DNA from: Paenibacillus algorifonticola | GTDB lineage: Bacteria; Bacillota; Bacilli; Paenibacillales; Paenibacillaceae | Assembly: GCF_000971975.1 (NCBI RefSeq) | Contig: NZ_LAQO01000037.1 | Location: 1 to 64,000, forward strand | Reading direction: 5' to 3' | Length of the DNA stretch: 64,000 bases | Notes under the pieces: model-generated | What the model saw: only the letters and a program-made list of their open reading frames with translations | What the model was told of the DNA's origin: nothing | Database searches by the model: none | Part shown: in pieces, positions 1 through 8,624 of the stretch | How the letters are laid out: each line of letters starts with the position of its first letter | How positions within the stretch are numbered: position 1 is the stretch's first letter | Translations under genes and position numbers: made by a program

Positions 1-2
1 AT

Positions 3-50
3 ATGACGCCTGTTCAGTATCGCCAAGAAGCCCTTAAAAAAGTTGTCTGA
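3..50 (+). mobile_element. 3' end of an IS3-family transposase (cut by window edge)
   Basis: The first bases read in frame as MTPVQYRQEALKKVV followed by TGA. A T-P-V-Q-Y-R tail is the usual C-terminus of the OrfB integrase (DDE transposase) of IS3-family elements, where it follows the catalytic DDE core. Only the last 15 codons lie in the window, so whether the element is intact cannot be seen. No terminal inverted repeat could be assigned after the stop. Confidence 0.6.
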
Positions 51-553
51 TTTACTGTTGACAATCCAAACTAGTTGGAAAAATACACTGGAGAAATAAA
101 ATTAATACTATAAGATAAGAGAGTAGTAGATAAGAGAGAAGCTATCTGAGTCGTTGCGGGGAACTTGTAGAAGAAGTAATACCAGTTTCTCCTGAGATCG
201 AAGAGGCAAGGAATGATGGATTCGCTAAAGAGGTAAATATGATTGGATCAAAACGATTGCCAAATTCATTCATCAAATGTGATGAGGCCTTTGCCGACTT
301 TAGTAAATGATTCCCGGGGAAGGATGTACAGCATCACATCCGTCCAGGGGTCATTATTTATCGATTCTTCTGTTAATGAAAAATAAAATCGATTGTTATT
401 TTGGTCTCAAAGCACCAGAGTGGATAATAATTGTAATCATTACCTCATTCCTCAACGAATGCCGATTCTATATTTGGGGAATTATTCTAAGGTCGGAATC
501 GACAACTGATTCGCTTTTCTGTGAATAGACCAAGCATAGTAGGAGGGGATAAA
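51..553. other. about 500 bp without a recognisable gene
   Basis: AT-rich stretch between the transposase tail and the next gene. An open frame without a start codon runs from 134 to 310 (58 codons ending IKCDEAFADFSK); it may be the tail of a gene interrupted by the insertion sequence, but I do not recognise it. A further open frame at 307-528 has no ribosome site and no plausible protein character. No terminator or promoter stands out. Confidence 0.4.
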
Positions 554-787
554 ATGAAATTCGAGCTTGGGCGCTGCTTACTGCTTGAGCGATTAGCGGA
601 AGCCCACATGACCATTGGTCAATTAACTGAGGCGTTGCATTATAAACATGAGCGGATAAACGATTTTATAGAAAATAAAAGAATGATGCCCTTGAAAACG
701 GCTATTTCGATCGCTGATACGATTGGATGTTCGGTAAACAACCTATATGAATTAGTCGCGATAGAACCTCCTCCTAGGGTCGAATAG
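554..787 (+). CDS. small XRE-type helix-turn-helix protein
   Basis: The 77-residue protein consists almost wholly of a lambda-repressor-like (XRE/Cro) helix-turn-helix fold. The recognition region IGQLTEALHYKHERINDFIE is followed by KTAISIADTIGCSVNNLYEL, the pattern of the third to fifth helices (compare SinR/Xre 'ALKIAKALGVSVDELFE'). ATG 554 is preceded by AGGAGGGG at 541-548, which fixes the start; an upstream in-frame start has no ribosome site. There is no partner domain, so it is probably a dimeric DNA-binding regulator of unknown target. The next gene is convergent and ends only 9 bp away. Function is inferred from the fold only. Confidence 0.75.
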   Translation: MKFELGRCLLLERLAEAHMTIGQLTEALHYKHERINDFIENKRMMPLKTAISIADTIGCSVNNLYELVAIEPPPRVE

Positions 788-796
788 AAGGCTGAT

Positions 797-1870
797 TTAA
801 GCCGTATATCGCCAAGCTGAAATTCCACCCTGCGAATCCAGCTGTAAAAATAGCCGGGCTTTTTCATGATACAAATCGGGACAGAAGGCCTCCTCTGTAG
901 CTACCTGCGCGCTGTTATGCCTGTTCCAGACTGTCATATTCAGACCTTTCCCCCATAAGAACAATAGATCTCCATCCGCTGCTAATTGTCCCTGTGGATG
1001 AGGAAAAACATCCTCTATAGGTGAAGTGGTCGCATAGGCTGGAACCCCCCTTAATAAAGTGGAACGTTCACCCGTCAGCACATTAGACAGAATAACAACA
1101 GGTAAAACCCCTTCATCTGGCCAATCCTCCTCATCAAGCTGATCGCCATCCACTTGGCCCCAGATCGCCATTGTCTGTGAATCTACCCAAGCGGCGGGCA
1201 AATCCCAGTCCAGAAGCACGTCCCAGGGTGAGGATACGGAAGCGCCGTCTTCCGCCTCCCGAGCGTTGTTAAGCCAATCTCGAACATTCCACGAACGAAT
1301 AACACCAACAGGCTGCCATACCCAGCCCATATCGACAATCCACTGCTGATCCTGCGACACGTAAAGCTTTCCGTGAAAATAATCAAGATAGCCGTCGTCT
1401 TCATATTGGGCATTTGGACGCTTGCTTAGAAGCTCCCCTGACTCCACATCAGTTAAGTCCACACGGTTCCACAATGTGCCATGAATGAGCAGCGATCGCC
1501 CGTCAATCTCTGCAAAGGCTAACGGAAAGGTACATACCTCTGAATGATAGTCGTCTCGAGACAGCTTCATGATTTGTTGGCGGGCGAGCAAATCATAAAC
1601 CGCGGCATGACGGCCAAAACGGTTCGAAATCGCTGCATACTGTCCATCTTTACTGACTACAACTTGCAGCGGATGAGAGATATTAAGATCAGGAATATCA
1701 ATCTGAAGCAGGTTTTCAGCAAGTCCTGTAGTAAGATTCAGCTTCCACAATTCACATGCATGATTCAAGGCAAGAACCGACACATTTTGCTCATCAGGCA
1801 ATGGATGCATAACAGCGATAGGGCCTGGGGAGACGCTGAGCGCTGGCAAAGAAATAAGATGAAATGGCAT
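797..1870 (-). CDS. WD40/beta-propeller-like protein of unknown function
   Basis: A 357-residue soluble protein without signal peptide or membrane segment. It shows recurring beta-strand units with motifs such as VVVSKDGQYAAIS, SGELLSK and GQLAADGDLLFLWG, which resemble WD40-type or quinoprotein-like propeller blades. The start ATG (1870 reading leftward) follows an AAAGGGGTGG ribosome site. The C-terminal blade ends in QGGISAWRYTA, a propeller-closing strand. It stands alone, convergent with the XRE gene. No enzymatic motif is visible; it could be a scaffold or a cytoplasmic sensor, but I do not assign a role. Confidence 0.55.
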   Translation of the reverse strand: MPFHLISLPALSVSPGPIAVMHPLPDEQNVSVLALNHACELWKLNLTTGLAENLLQIDIPDLNISHPLQVVVSKDGQYAAISNRFGRHAAVYDLLARQQIMKLSRDDYHSEVCTFPLAFAEIDGRSLLIHGTLWNRVDLTDVESGELLSKRPNAQYEDDGYLDYFHGKLYVSQDQQWIVDMGWVWQPVGVIRSWNVRDWLNNAREAEDGASVSSPWDVLLDWDLPAAWVDSQTMAIWGQVDGDQLDEEDWPDEGVLPVVILSNVLTGERSTLLRGVPAYATTSPIEDVFPHPQGQLAADGDLLFLWGKGLNMTVWNRHNSAQVATEEAFCPDLYHEKARLFLQLDSQGGISAWRYTA

Positions 1871-1930
1871 ATTCCCACCCCTTTCAATAATAGCTCTATT
1901 TTAATCTATTTCTATGTATCTTCCAAATAC

Positions 1931-2447
1931 TAGGGTGCGTATGCAAACCGGAGTTGGCCTGCTGCGTCTTGCTTAGCGCTTATTCAAAGCAAATCTCATC
2001 TGACGATTCAAGGCTTAAGGAACCGCAGCCTGCGATTGTTGCGATTGTTGCTGAGACCACGCAGCTCGGGACGCTCCCTCCTTTTTTGAAGGACTGAGGT
2101 TCCGCTATTCTGGCTTTTGATCCGATTTCAGGCCGTAAGCGGACAGGAAATCCGTTATTGCTCTCATTTTCCCGTCAAAATGGCTTTTGGCAGCGCATTA
2201 GCGGCTCCTGAGTCCGCAGCCTGTCCCATAACCCGTGATCTTATTGAAATAGCGGCTGCTGTGTCCACCAAGTTTATCTTTGTGCAGGGAGTAAACATAT
2301 GAAACGAAGAGCATGAAGCTGCCTTTCGGTACGTAGGTTCACATTCATGAAGCGTGACATTCTCGGTAGGGGAGACAATACGTGGCAATACGTTTGACGC
2401 TAAATTCGATCAGGATCTGGCTCGCTTACGTTTGCATACACGCACTA
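1931..2447 (+). repeat. dispersed non-coding repeat, copy 1, with imperfect terminal inverted repeat
   Basis: Bases 2055-2446 closely match 16040-16425 in the same orientation (start GACCACGCAGC, end TTTGC..ACGCACT), including shared blocks such as GGACTGAGGTTCCGCTATT, GGCCGTAAGCGGACAGGAAA and GCGGCTCCTGAGTCCGCAGC. Copy 1 has about 110 extra bases on the left. Its left edge (GTATGCAAAC at 1939-1948) is the inverse of its right edge (GTTTGCATAC), so the full unit resembles a non-autonomous, MITE-like element. Internally it carries a tandem-like motif (TAGCGGCTCCTGAGTCCGC and TAGCGGCTGCTGTGTCCAC). No convincing reading frame is conserved between the copies, so it is non-coding as far as I can see. 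Confidence 0.7.
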
Positions 2448-2615
2448 GTCGCCCGAACGGCTATTTCTGAGGCTCTAAGGCCTTTTTTTGCTGAAATGAA
2501 TGCCAATTCGCGACATTAACATCGAAAACTTTTAAAATCAAGTGAGAGAATAGGTACGGATCAGCAGTCTTAGCAGTAGACATATAAAAGTCGCACCGTA
2601 AGAGGAGGGGAGCAA

Positions 2616-3182
2616 GTGGAGCTGAGAGACGATCATATCATTATCGAAGCCGTGCTGAACGGAAATAAACAAGCGTACGCAGACATCGTTCGGCGCTATC
2701 AAAATAAGCTTTATGGACTGTTTCGAAAAATGGGCTCTTCCGAGGCTGACGCCGAGGATTTGACGCAGGAGACGCTGCTCAAAGCCTACCGCAAGCTGGC
2801 ATCGCATAATCCGGTGCAAAGCTTTGCTGGCTGGCTTTACACAATCGCTGTTAATTTGCAGAAGGACGGCTGGCGACGGAAAAAACCAGAATCCCCCGTA
2901 CAGGATGAAGGCTGCGAACGCGAGACACCGGAATCAAAGCTGCTGCAAAAAGAGCTGCGCTCTGAGCTGGACCATCTGCTGGAGAAGCTGCCCGAGAATT
3001 ATCGGCTGGTGCTGGTTCTCCGCTACACGAACCAGCTGAGCCACGAGGAAATCGCCAGCATAACTGGCATGTCGGTACGGCAGGTCACCAACATCGTTCA
3101 CCGCGCTAAAATTAGACTGCGGAAAATGGTAGAAGCCAAGGAGGGACAACGTTATGACATTTTGGAATCGTACAAAAGCTGA
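2616..3182 (+). CDS. ECF-type RNA polymerase sigma factor
   Basis: A 188-residue sigma-70-family factor of the extracytoplasmic-function type. Region 2 is at about residues 15-85 (FADIV-like ADIVRRYQNKLYGL, then DAEDLTQETLLKAYRKL, the -10 reading helix, and FAGWLYTIAVNLQKDGWRRK). Region 4 is at about 115-170 (LPENYRLVLVLRY and LSHEEIASITGMSVRQVTN, the -35 helix-turn-helix). The GTG start at 2616 follows AGGAGGGG. The downstream gene starts inside this one, so both are translated together; that neighbour is a membrane protein with the layout of an anti-sigma factor. Its target promoters, and whether it autoregulates, cannot be told here. Confidence 0.9.
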   Translation: MELRDDHIIIEAVLNGNKQAYADIVRRYQNKLYGLFRKMGSSEADAEDLTQETLLKAYRKLASHNPVQSFAGWLYTIAVNLQKDGWRRKKPESPVQDEGCERETPESKLLQKELRSELDHLLEKLPENYRLVLVLRYTNQLSHEEIASITGMSVRQVTNIVHRAKIRLRKMVEAKEGQRYDILESYKS

Positions 3183-4758
3183 AAAAGCCGATCTTAAAGC
3201 GGGGGCTGGAGCAGCGACACCGACACCGACGCCGGAAGATAAAAAAATAGAAACTGTCCTGTTCGAGGACAGGCTCCAGGACGATTTTACCGATAGGGTG
3301 ATGCTGGAGCTGGAGGGCATCGACATAGAGCCAGCGGAAAATAGCGATCCGCTTGAGCTTGAGCCCAGCGCCTCATCTATTGCCCATCATGTGAAACGAC
3401 AACACGCGGCCAGAAGGTCATCGAGACGCAAAGCCTGGGGGCTTGCAGCCGCTGCCGTCATGCTCGCGGGAAGCACGCTGCTATACGCACAACCGACACT
3501 TGCGGATATGGTGCGGTCGCTTTTCGCCCAGAACAGCTATGTGGATAGCGGCATGAAGCAGGCGCAGGAGGCAGGACTGGTACAGCATCCGGACGCCAGC
3601 GCTGAAGATCAGGGATATACGCTTAAGGTCAACGAAGTGATAGCCGATTCGACCCGTCTCATTGTAGGAATCGACATTTATGATGCGAAAGGAAATCCGG
3701 TAGCTGGCGAAATTCAATCTACTAATGGGAATTTCATTCTTTTTGATGTAGATAGAGGGCATATTGGAGATATCCCTTATGGAATCATGACGGGAGGCAA
3801 TACGACTACGAGCCGATTCGAATTTGTTTTTAGACGGCCAGTATTGAAAGACAAGATGCAGCTCGACGCTTACATTAACCAGATCGCCTTGCATCAAGGA
3901 ACACCGGGTTCGGATGACTTTTCGTCTAAGACGGTCAAGGGTCGATGGACGCTGCGGGTCGATGTCGATTTGAGCAAGGCGAAAGCCCAGACGCTGTTCA
4001 CCCCTATCGGCATTTCTTATGAGACGCCAAGCGGCATTCGGATTCAGATGCAAGGAGCAACCCGTACGCCGAGCGGAGGCTCGCTTGAATTTACGACGTC
4101 GCTGACGCCGGAGGCGGCGAGCAGGGCATTAAACGGTCAAAGCGGGTTTAATCTGTTAAACTACCATCTGGAGGATGAACAAGGCAATGTGCTTGAGAAG
4201 AGCCCGAGCATGACGGAAATGGAATTTTCAAGTCGTCGCTACGAGTTTGACCGATGGAGCGGGCTGACGAAATGGTTTTACCAATTCGATGATTTTGCCT
4301 ATGACAAGCAGCAGATTCGGTTTGTGCTGGACAGCTATATGATCCGGGAAAAAAGCGAGGCCTCGATCATTTTTGACCCGTCTAAAGTTTCGCCCGAAAA
4401 TCCTGTCCTATTCGAAGACGCTGGCGATTCATTGCTGCTCAAAGGATTGACGGTCAACTCAAATGGGGTAGGAAAAATTTCAATTGGCGGCACGTTCAGC
4501 AATCCCAACTTCGCGTCGGATACTTGGATCGCCGTTGATGAGAATGGCAAGGAATACCGCATGTCGGTTGGCGGGGGATATAGCCCTGAAAATCCGAATT
4601 TGGACGATGGGGCTGATCTTGGATTCGTGATGTTTGGCATGAACAGCATGCCGAAAGAGCTGACGATCAAACGCACCGTCATCAATCGCGAGTATAAGGA
4701 TGCCGATTGGTCGTTCGTCATTCCGTCCAGCGGAATGAACGGCGTTATCCCGCAATAA
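3154..4758 (+). CDS. DUF4179-type membrane anti-sigma factor
   Basis: A 534-residue single-pass membrane protein. The N-terminal ~90 residues are hydrophilic and cytoplasmic (DRLQDDFTDRVMLELEGID), followed by a basic stop (HAARRSSRRK) and a membrane helix at about 93-112 (AWGLAAAAVMLAGSTLLYA). A large extracytoplasmic portion follows, starting PTLADMVRSLFAQNSYVDSG, the usual opening of DUF4179 proteins, which are encoded next to ECF sigma factors. The gene overlaps the sigma gene by 29 bp; its ATG at 3154 uses GGAGGG lying inside the sigma gene. Known biology of such pairs predicts that the N-terminus sequesters the sigma factor until an envelope signal releases it. The Thr-Pro run near residues 22-27 is unusual. 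The inducing signal is unknown. Confidence 0.85.
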   Translation: MTFWNRTKAEKADLKAGAGAATPTPTPEDKKIETVLFEDRLQDDFTDRVMLELEGIDIEPAENSDPLELEPSASSIAHHVKRQHAARRSSRRKAWGLAAAAVMLAGSTLLYAQPTLADMVRSLFAQNSYVDSGMKQAQEAGLVQHPDASAEDQGYTLKVNEVIADSTRLIVGIDIYDAKGNPVAGEIQSTNGNFILFDVDRGHIGDIPYGIMTGGNTTTSRFEFVFRRPVLKDKMQLDAYINQIALHQGTPGSDDFSSKTVKGRWTLRVDVDLSKAKAQTLFTPIGISYETPSGIRIQMQGATRTPSGGSLEFTTSLTPEAASRALNGQSGFNLLNYHLEDEQGNVLEKSPSMTEMEFSSRRYEFDRWSGLTKWFYQFDDFAYDKQQIRFVLDSYMIREKSEASIIFDPSKVSPENPVLFEDAGDSLLLKGLTVNSNGVGKISIGGTFSNPNFASDTWIAVDENGKEYRMSVGGGYSPENPNLDDGADLGFVMFGMNSMPKELTIKRTVINREYKDADWSFVIPSSGMNGVIPQ

Positions 4759-4883
4759 GCAAGCGGGTATCCCGGTGATGGCAATGGTACTGATGTCTGG
4801 GAGAATCAAGAAACCTTAAGAGAGATAGCTCGCCAGCACCTATAATGAAAGCATGTTCAACAAGCGCATGGGGGCAATGGACG

Positions 4884-4967
4884 ATGGAAACTTTATCAAT
4901 TAGCTGGATTGGTGCCCTAGCGGGGCTGGCTATCGTAGCTACTTTGCTTTACGGTTTTCTCCTTTAA
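4884..4967 (+). pseudogene. N-terminal relic of a GntP-type permease (27 codons)
   Basis: A short frame begins METLSISWIGALAGLAIVAT and stops with TAA. It matches the expected first membrane helix of GntP-family gluconate/glycerate permeases, in which an 'ISWIGAI..L' start is common, but nothing of the remaining ~420 residues is present. A ribosome site (GGGGGC) precedes the ATG, and a TATAAT lies at about 4841-4846. GntP permeases are frequent partners of glycerate kinase, which follows directly, so a deletion that removed most of the permease is the simplest reading. A genuine 27-residue membrane peptide is the alternative. Confidence 0.4.
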
Positions 4968-4990
4968 TAACGAGGATGGGGTGAGAGGAA

Positions 4991-6139
4991 ATGAAAGAAA
5001 CGATATTTGTGCTGGCACCAGATTCATTCAAGGAAAGCATGACAGCAAAAGAAGTCTGTATCGCGATGGAAAAAGGGTTGCGGAAAATCTATCCGGCAGC
5101 AGGTTATATTCATGTACCGATGGCCGACGGAGGGGAAGGAACGGTGCAATCCCTTGTGGATGCTTCAGGCGGTACGATACATCATAAAGAAGTAAGCGGG
5201 CCGCTTGGTCAGACCGTAACGGCAACGTATGGCATTCTCGGCGATGGGACCACGGCGGTTATCGAGATGGCATCGGCCAGTGGCATTCACTTGGTGACGA
5301 AGCAAACGAGAAATCCGCTTTGCACCACTACCTACGGGACGGGCGAGCTGATTCGCGCTTGCTTGGATCAGGGCATTCGCAAAATCATTATTGGGATCGG
5401 CGGGAGCGCGACCAACGATGGGGGCACAGGCATGGCTGAAGCGCTTGGTGCAAAATTTCTTGATGCGCAGGGACATGCGCTTTCGCGTGGAGGCGGAGCT
5501 CTTGGCCACTTGGCCCGTATCGATGTGTCGAAGCTGGACGAGCGTTTGCAGGAGGTGCAATTTATTGTCGCCTGTGATGTGACGAATCCTTTATGCGGGG
5601 AGCATGGCGCTTCGCAGGTATTTGGTCCGCAGAAGGGAGCGACCCCGGAAATGGTGGAGCGGCTGGACGCGAACCTGTCCCATTATGCAGATGTCGTTAA
5701 GCAGCAATTGCATAAGGATGTGCGGGACATACCGGGCGCAGGCGCAGCCGGAGGGCTCGGCGCAGGCTTGTTGATTTTCACGCAGGCGGTTTTGCGCAAG
5801 GGTATTGAAATTGTAATTGAATATTCGGGACTGCGAGACAAGCTGGCTGAGGCGGATGTCGTATTTACGGGTGAAGGCGGCATCGACTTTCAGACGAAAT
5901 TTGGCAAAACCCCATACGGTGTAGCTCAGGCAGCCAAGGAAGCGGGCAAGCCGGTCATAGCAATCGCTGGATTCATTGGCGAAGGGATCGATACATTATA
6001 CGCCGAAGGCATTGATGCTGTATTCGGCATCGTTCCAGGGGCATCCGATTTGGAGAAGCTTCTGAAGGAAGGGCCAGATAACGTGGAGCGTACTACCGAG
6101 AACATTGCGAGGGTGCTGAAATTGGGACGGATTACTTAA
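4991..6139 (+). CDS. glxK: glycerate 2-kinase (GlxK/GarK family)
   Basis: A 382-residue cytoplasmic kinase that phosphorylates D-glycerate to a phosphoglycerate with ATP, feeding glyoxylate or aldarate catabolism into glycolysis. Family marks are the N-terminal LAPDSFKESMTAKEVCIAME, PMADGGEGTVQSL near residue 41, the glycine-rich IIIGIGGSATNDGGTGMAEA near 129-148, CDVTNPLCGEHGAS near 198, and the C-terminal TGEGGIDFQTKFGKTPYGVA. The length is normal for the family. The ATG is preceded by GAGAGGAA. The probable uptake permease just upstream survives only as a fragment, so its substrate would have to be made inside the cell or enter another way. No regulator is adjacent. Confidence 0.92.
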   Translation: MKETIFVLAPDSFKESMTAKEVCIAMEKGLRKIYPAAGYIHVPMADGGEGTVQSLVDASGGTIHHKEVSGPLGQTVTATYGILGDGTTAVIEMASASGIHLVTKQTRNPLCTTTYGTGELIRACLDQGIRKIIIGIGGSATNDGGTGMAEALGAKFLDAQGHALSRGGGALGHLARIDVSKLDERLQEVQFIVACDVTNPLCGEHGASQVFGPQKGATPEMVERLDANLSHYADVVKQQLHKDVRDIPGAGAAGGLGAGLLIFTQAVLRKGIEIVIEYSGLRDKLAEADVVFTGEGGIDFQTKFGKTPYGVAQAAKEAGKPVIAIAGFIGEGIDTLYAEGIDAVFGIVPGASDLEKLLKEGPDNVERTTENIARVLKLGRIT

Positions 6140-6313
6140 AGGGAAAACCGCTTGAGAACTTACGACTCTAAATCAAGACAGGTAAGCGGCCACAAGCATA
6201 CCTTTCGTATCCTTCGCTATACTTCCACCCTGTTCAGGAGTACCGAGCTCAGACATAATTCAGTTATTGAATACAGACGGTGCTTTTGATTATAACGATG
6301 GGGAGGAATGGAT

Positions 6314-7240
6314 ATGTTTGATAAAAAGGTGACGCTGCGGCCTTATGCTGATATGTCAGCGCATATGGAGGGTTTTGAGGTGGTTTCGGCCCAGCTTGGC
6401 GGGGATGGATGCGTGTACGTGCTGCTGGTTAACCACATCCCGAAACGGAAACGAGGCATGTACGTCCCATCAGCACTGAAGGAACCGTATACCTACAAGG
6501 TACTGGTCATAGAAGATAACTATATGGAACCAGTGCTGATTGAGGGCCAGCATTTCAATTATCATTATGTGCAGCCCCTTCGGAATCAACTGCTGTTGGT
6601 CGGTGCGCGCTGCGCTTATTATGGTGTAGGCAAATATGATTTGAACGCCAAAGTGTGTGACTATAAAGGCGAGACCGTTCGCGAGTTTATGCTGGGAGAC
6701 GGCATTCAGAGCGTGCAGGTAACGGAGAAAGGCACCATTTGGACCAGTTATTTCGACGAAGGCGTTTTCGGGAACAACGGGTGGAATAATCCTATCGGAG
6801 CGCGGGGTCTCCTAGCTTGGGATGAGCATGGCAACAAAATATATGAAGACCACAAGTCAGATATCGCCGATTGTTATGCGCTGAATGTGGTGAATGAGCA
6901 GGAGGTCTGGTTCTATTTTTACACGGACTTTCTGTTAGGCCGTATTTCAGGCGGACCCGAGCAGGCTAAGGTCACCTATATGAATCCGCATATTTCCGGC
7001 TCTGCCGGGTTTTGTACGGATGGTTACCACTTTTTGTTCGACGGCGGTTATGGCAAACATGAAACCTTTATTTTGAAGAAAAATGAAAAACCAGATAGCT
7101 TGAGTGCAGGGCACAAGATCCATTTTTTGAATGAGCAGGGGGAGCTGCTTAAACCGCATACCCGGGATTTTCGAGAAAACCGCGTGCTGTTTAGTGAAGG
7201 CAGCTACTTGTATCAAGTGGCGATCGAAGAATTGGTTTAG
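6314..7240 (+). CDS. conserved soluble protein of unknown function, propeller-like
   Basis: A 308-residue protein with no signal peptide or membrane segment. The start at 6314 is chosen over 6308 because GGAGG (6302-6306) is 7 nt from 6314 but only 1 nt from 6308. Regularly spaced aromatic beta-strands (DGCVYVLLVNH, EKGTIWTSYFDEGVFG, VNEQEVWFYFYTDFLLGRI, TDGYHFLFDGGYG) suggest a seven- or six-bladed propeller. TYFDEG-like 'WTSYFDEGVFGNNGW' is reminiscent of proteins annotated only as hypothetical in Paenibacillus. It is monocistronic. I cannot assign a function. Confidence 0.7.
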   Translation: MFDKKVTLRPYADMSAHMEGFEVVSAQLGGDGCVYVLLVNHIPKRKRGMYVPSALKEPYTYKVLVIEDNYMEPVLIEGQHFNYHYVQPLRNQLLLVGARCAYYGVGKYDLNAKVCDYKGETVREFMLGDGIQSVQVTEKGTIWTSYFDEGVFGNNGWNNPIGARGLLAWDEHGNKIYEDHKSDIADCYALNVVNEQEVWFYFYTDFLLGRISGGPEQAKVTYMNPHISGSAGFCTDGYHFLFDGGYGKHETFILKKNEKPDSLSAGHKIHFLNEQGELLKPHTRDFRENRVLFSEGSYLYQVAIEELV

Positions 7241-7375
7241 TTCATTTATGCATGGTCTTTCAAATGCTGCGGCTGTTCCATATAGACTTAGGAGAAGGAA
7301 TGCATGTATAATAATTGTGGAATTTGTAAATTTAAACAGAACATGCAGGGCAAAGCGTGTAGGGGAGCTGCCAGA

Positions 7376-7789
7376 ATGAAAGTGCAATTAGAAGGCATTA
7401 CCGTATTATCGAATGATGTATCCCGTCTGGCCAGTTTTTATCGAGAAGTGCTCGGATTTAAAACGGTTGTGGAAGAAGGGCATTATGCAGAGTTTGAAAA
7501 TAGCGGTGTTCGTTTGGCGATATGCTCCAAACCGTTAATGGCGGATAACACGAACGACCATCCTTCTTTTACAGAGGAGCATAAGGGGCAGGCGTTTGAG
7601 CTTAATTTTCAATGTCCTTCTCCAGAAGAGGTTTATGCTCTTTATGATGAGTTTGTCTCTAAAGGAGCTACAGCGATTACGGCGCCTCAATTAAAGGCTT
7701 GGGGGCATACGACGGGCTTCTTCGCTGATCCTGAAGGCAATATTCATTCGATATTTGCGATCAATCCCATTGAAGCTGGTCCACAGTAG
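7376..7789 (+). CDS. VOC-family (glyoxalase/bleomycin-resistance fold) protein
   Basis: A 137-residue single-domain protein with two beta-alpha-beta-beta-beta units. The first shows ITVLSNDVSRLASFYREVLGF; the second ends with GFFADPEGNIHSIFAINP, the typical D-P-E/D-G-N closing of the fold. Metal binding, if any, would use one His or Glu per repeat, but which is not obvious. ATG 7376 follows AGGGGA; an earlier in-frame start at 7304 lacks a ribosome site and adds a cysteine-rich stretch foreign to the family. Members include lyases, dioxygenases and drug-sequestering proteins; no substrate can be inferred. Confidence 0.8.
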   Translation: MKVQLEGITVLSNDVSRLASFYREVLGFKTVVEEGHYAEFENSGVRLAICSKPLMADNTNDHPSFTEEHKGQAFELNFQCPSPEEVYALYDEFVSKGATAITAPQLKAWGHTTGFFADPEGNIHSIFAINPIEAGPQ

Positions 7790-7797
7790 AATCAAAA

Positions 7798-7855
7798 GAA
7801 CAGACAGCCTGCATCTCACATTTTGAATGAGTGCAGGCTGCCTGTTCTTTTTTTA
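7798..7855 (+). terminator. rho-independent terminator, convergent
   Basis: GAACAGACAGCCTGCA pairs with TGCAGGCTGCCTGTTC around a short loop and is followed by a run of seven T. It ends the VOC gene; the A-rich left side gives a weaker signal for the opposing lipoprotein gene. Confidence 0.85.
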
Positions 7856-7867
7856 AGCTCGTTAGTT

Positions 7868-8344
7868 TTAGTCGAGTCCTGCCTGTGCCTTGGATAGCAG
7901 CTTTCCTTTATTAAAAGAGAGCACCGCATTAGCCCCTGTATCCCCAGCGCCGTAATAGGAGTAGACGACCATATCTGCGGTTTCGCTCAAAGCTCGGCCG
8001 TTGCCGCCAACAATTTCAGTTACTTCCTTATAGGTCATGCCAATTTCTATTTGCTGATACTGATCAAAGGTAATCCGTACGTCATCGCCTTTGTCAGCGG
8101 GGCCATTATCGCTTGGTGCAGACGCATCGACACTGCCGCCAGCTTGATTAATGGCTACAACCGTTGATTTGAGCTCTTCCAGCTCTTGTTCCTTAGCGGC
8201 AAGCTGCTGTTCCAGCCCCGCAACCCGTTCCTGCAAGCTGTCAAAATCCGCTTGTGTAGGTCCCGAAGAACCACATGCCGAAAGAGCAAGCAGCGACAAT
8301 ATAAGGGCCGCTCCGCCTAACCATCGTCTACCGTACTTTTTCAT
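7868..8344 (-). CDS. lipoprotein with coiled coil and SmpA/DUF3862-like domain
   Basis: A 158-residue lipoprotein. The signal peptide MKKYGRRWLGGAALILSLL ends in the lipobox LSAC, giving a lipidated cysteine at about residue 24. A coiled coil follows at about 30-60 (FDSLQERVAGLEQQLAAKEQ and onward), then an acidic linker, then ITFDQYQQIEIGMTYKEVTE and a NAVLSFNKGKLLSKAQAGL end, as in the small SmpA/OmlA-like or DUF3862 domain of Gram-positive lipoproteins. The start at 8344 is taken because GGGGG lies 9 nt upstream; a longer frame would put extra residues before the signal peptide. Role unknown, envelope-located. Confidence 0.8.
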   Translation of the reverse strand: MKKYGRRWLGGAALILSLLALSACGSSGPTQADFDSLQERVAGLEQQLAAKEQELEELKSTVVAINQAGGSVDASAPSDNGPADKGDDVRITFDQYQQIEIGMTYKEVTEIVGGNGRALSETADMVVYSYYGAGDTGANAVLSFNKGKLLSKAQAGLD

Positions 8345-8533
8345 AGAGAAAAACCCCCTTTTTAAGATGAGCTCGCTTTTATACAGCAATCAACGGTTTC
8401 TGGAAAGAAAAAACAATACCGCCATCCAGTTTACCACAGCAAATACCGGCTGTAACTGAGGCTTTGGCTCTGGTCCTAATTTCTTAGTATGGTATGAGCT
8501 GATGTTAACAAAGGCGAGCCAAGCTGCGGCCTA

Positions 8534-8587
8534 TAAAAAAATGCTGCTAGATGCAGAGAGGATCTAGCGATCCTTTCTGCATCTAGC
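8534..8587 (-). terminator. long hairpin terminator of iron module A
   Basis: On the minus strand, a 19-bp stem (GCTAGATGCAG..GGATC, one mismatch) with a 4-nt loop is followed by a T run (A7 on the plus strand at 8535-8541). It lies after the nitroreductase stop and ends the module A transcript. Confidence 0.85.
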
Positions 8588-8624
8588 GGCTGCTGGCGAA
8601 TTGCAAACGGGTGTATAGATTTCT

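Noticed and set aside
307..528. 73-codon frame near the left end
   Set aside because: No ribosome site and no protein-like pattern; likely chance in AT-rich sequence.
1931..2447. Short open frames inside the dispersed repeat (for example 2117-2302)
   Set aside because: Not kept open in the second copy; no ribosome site.
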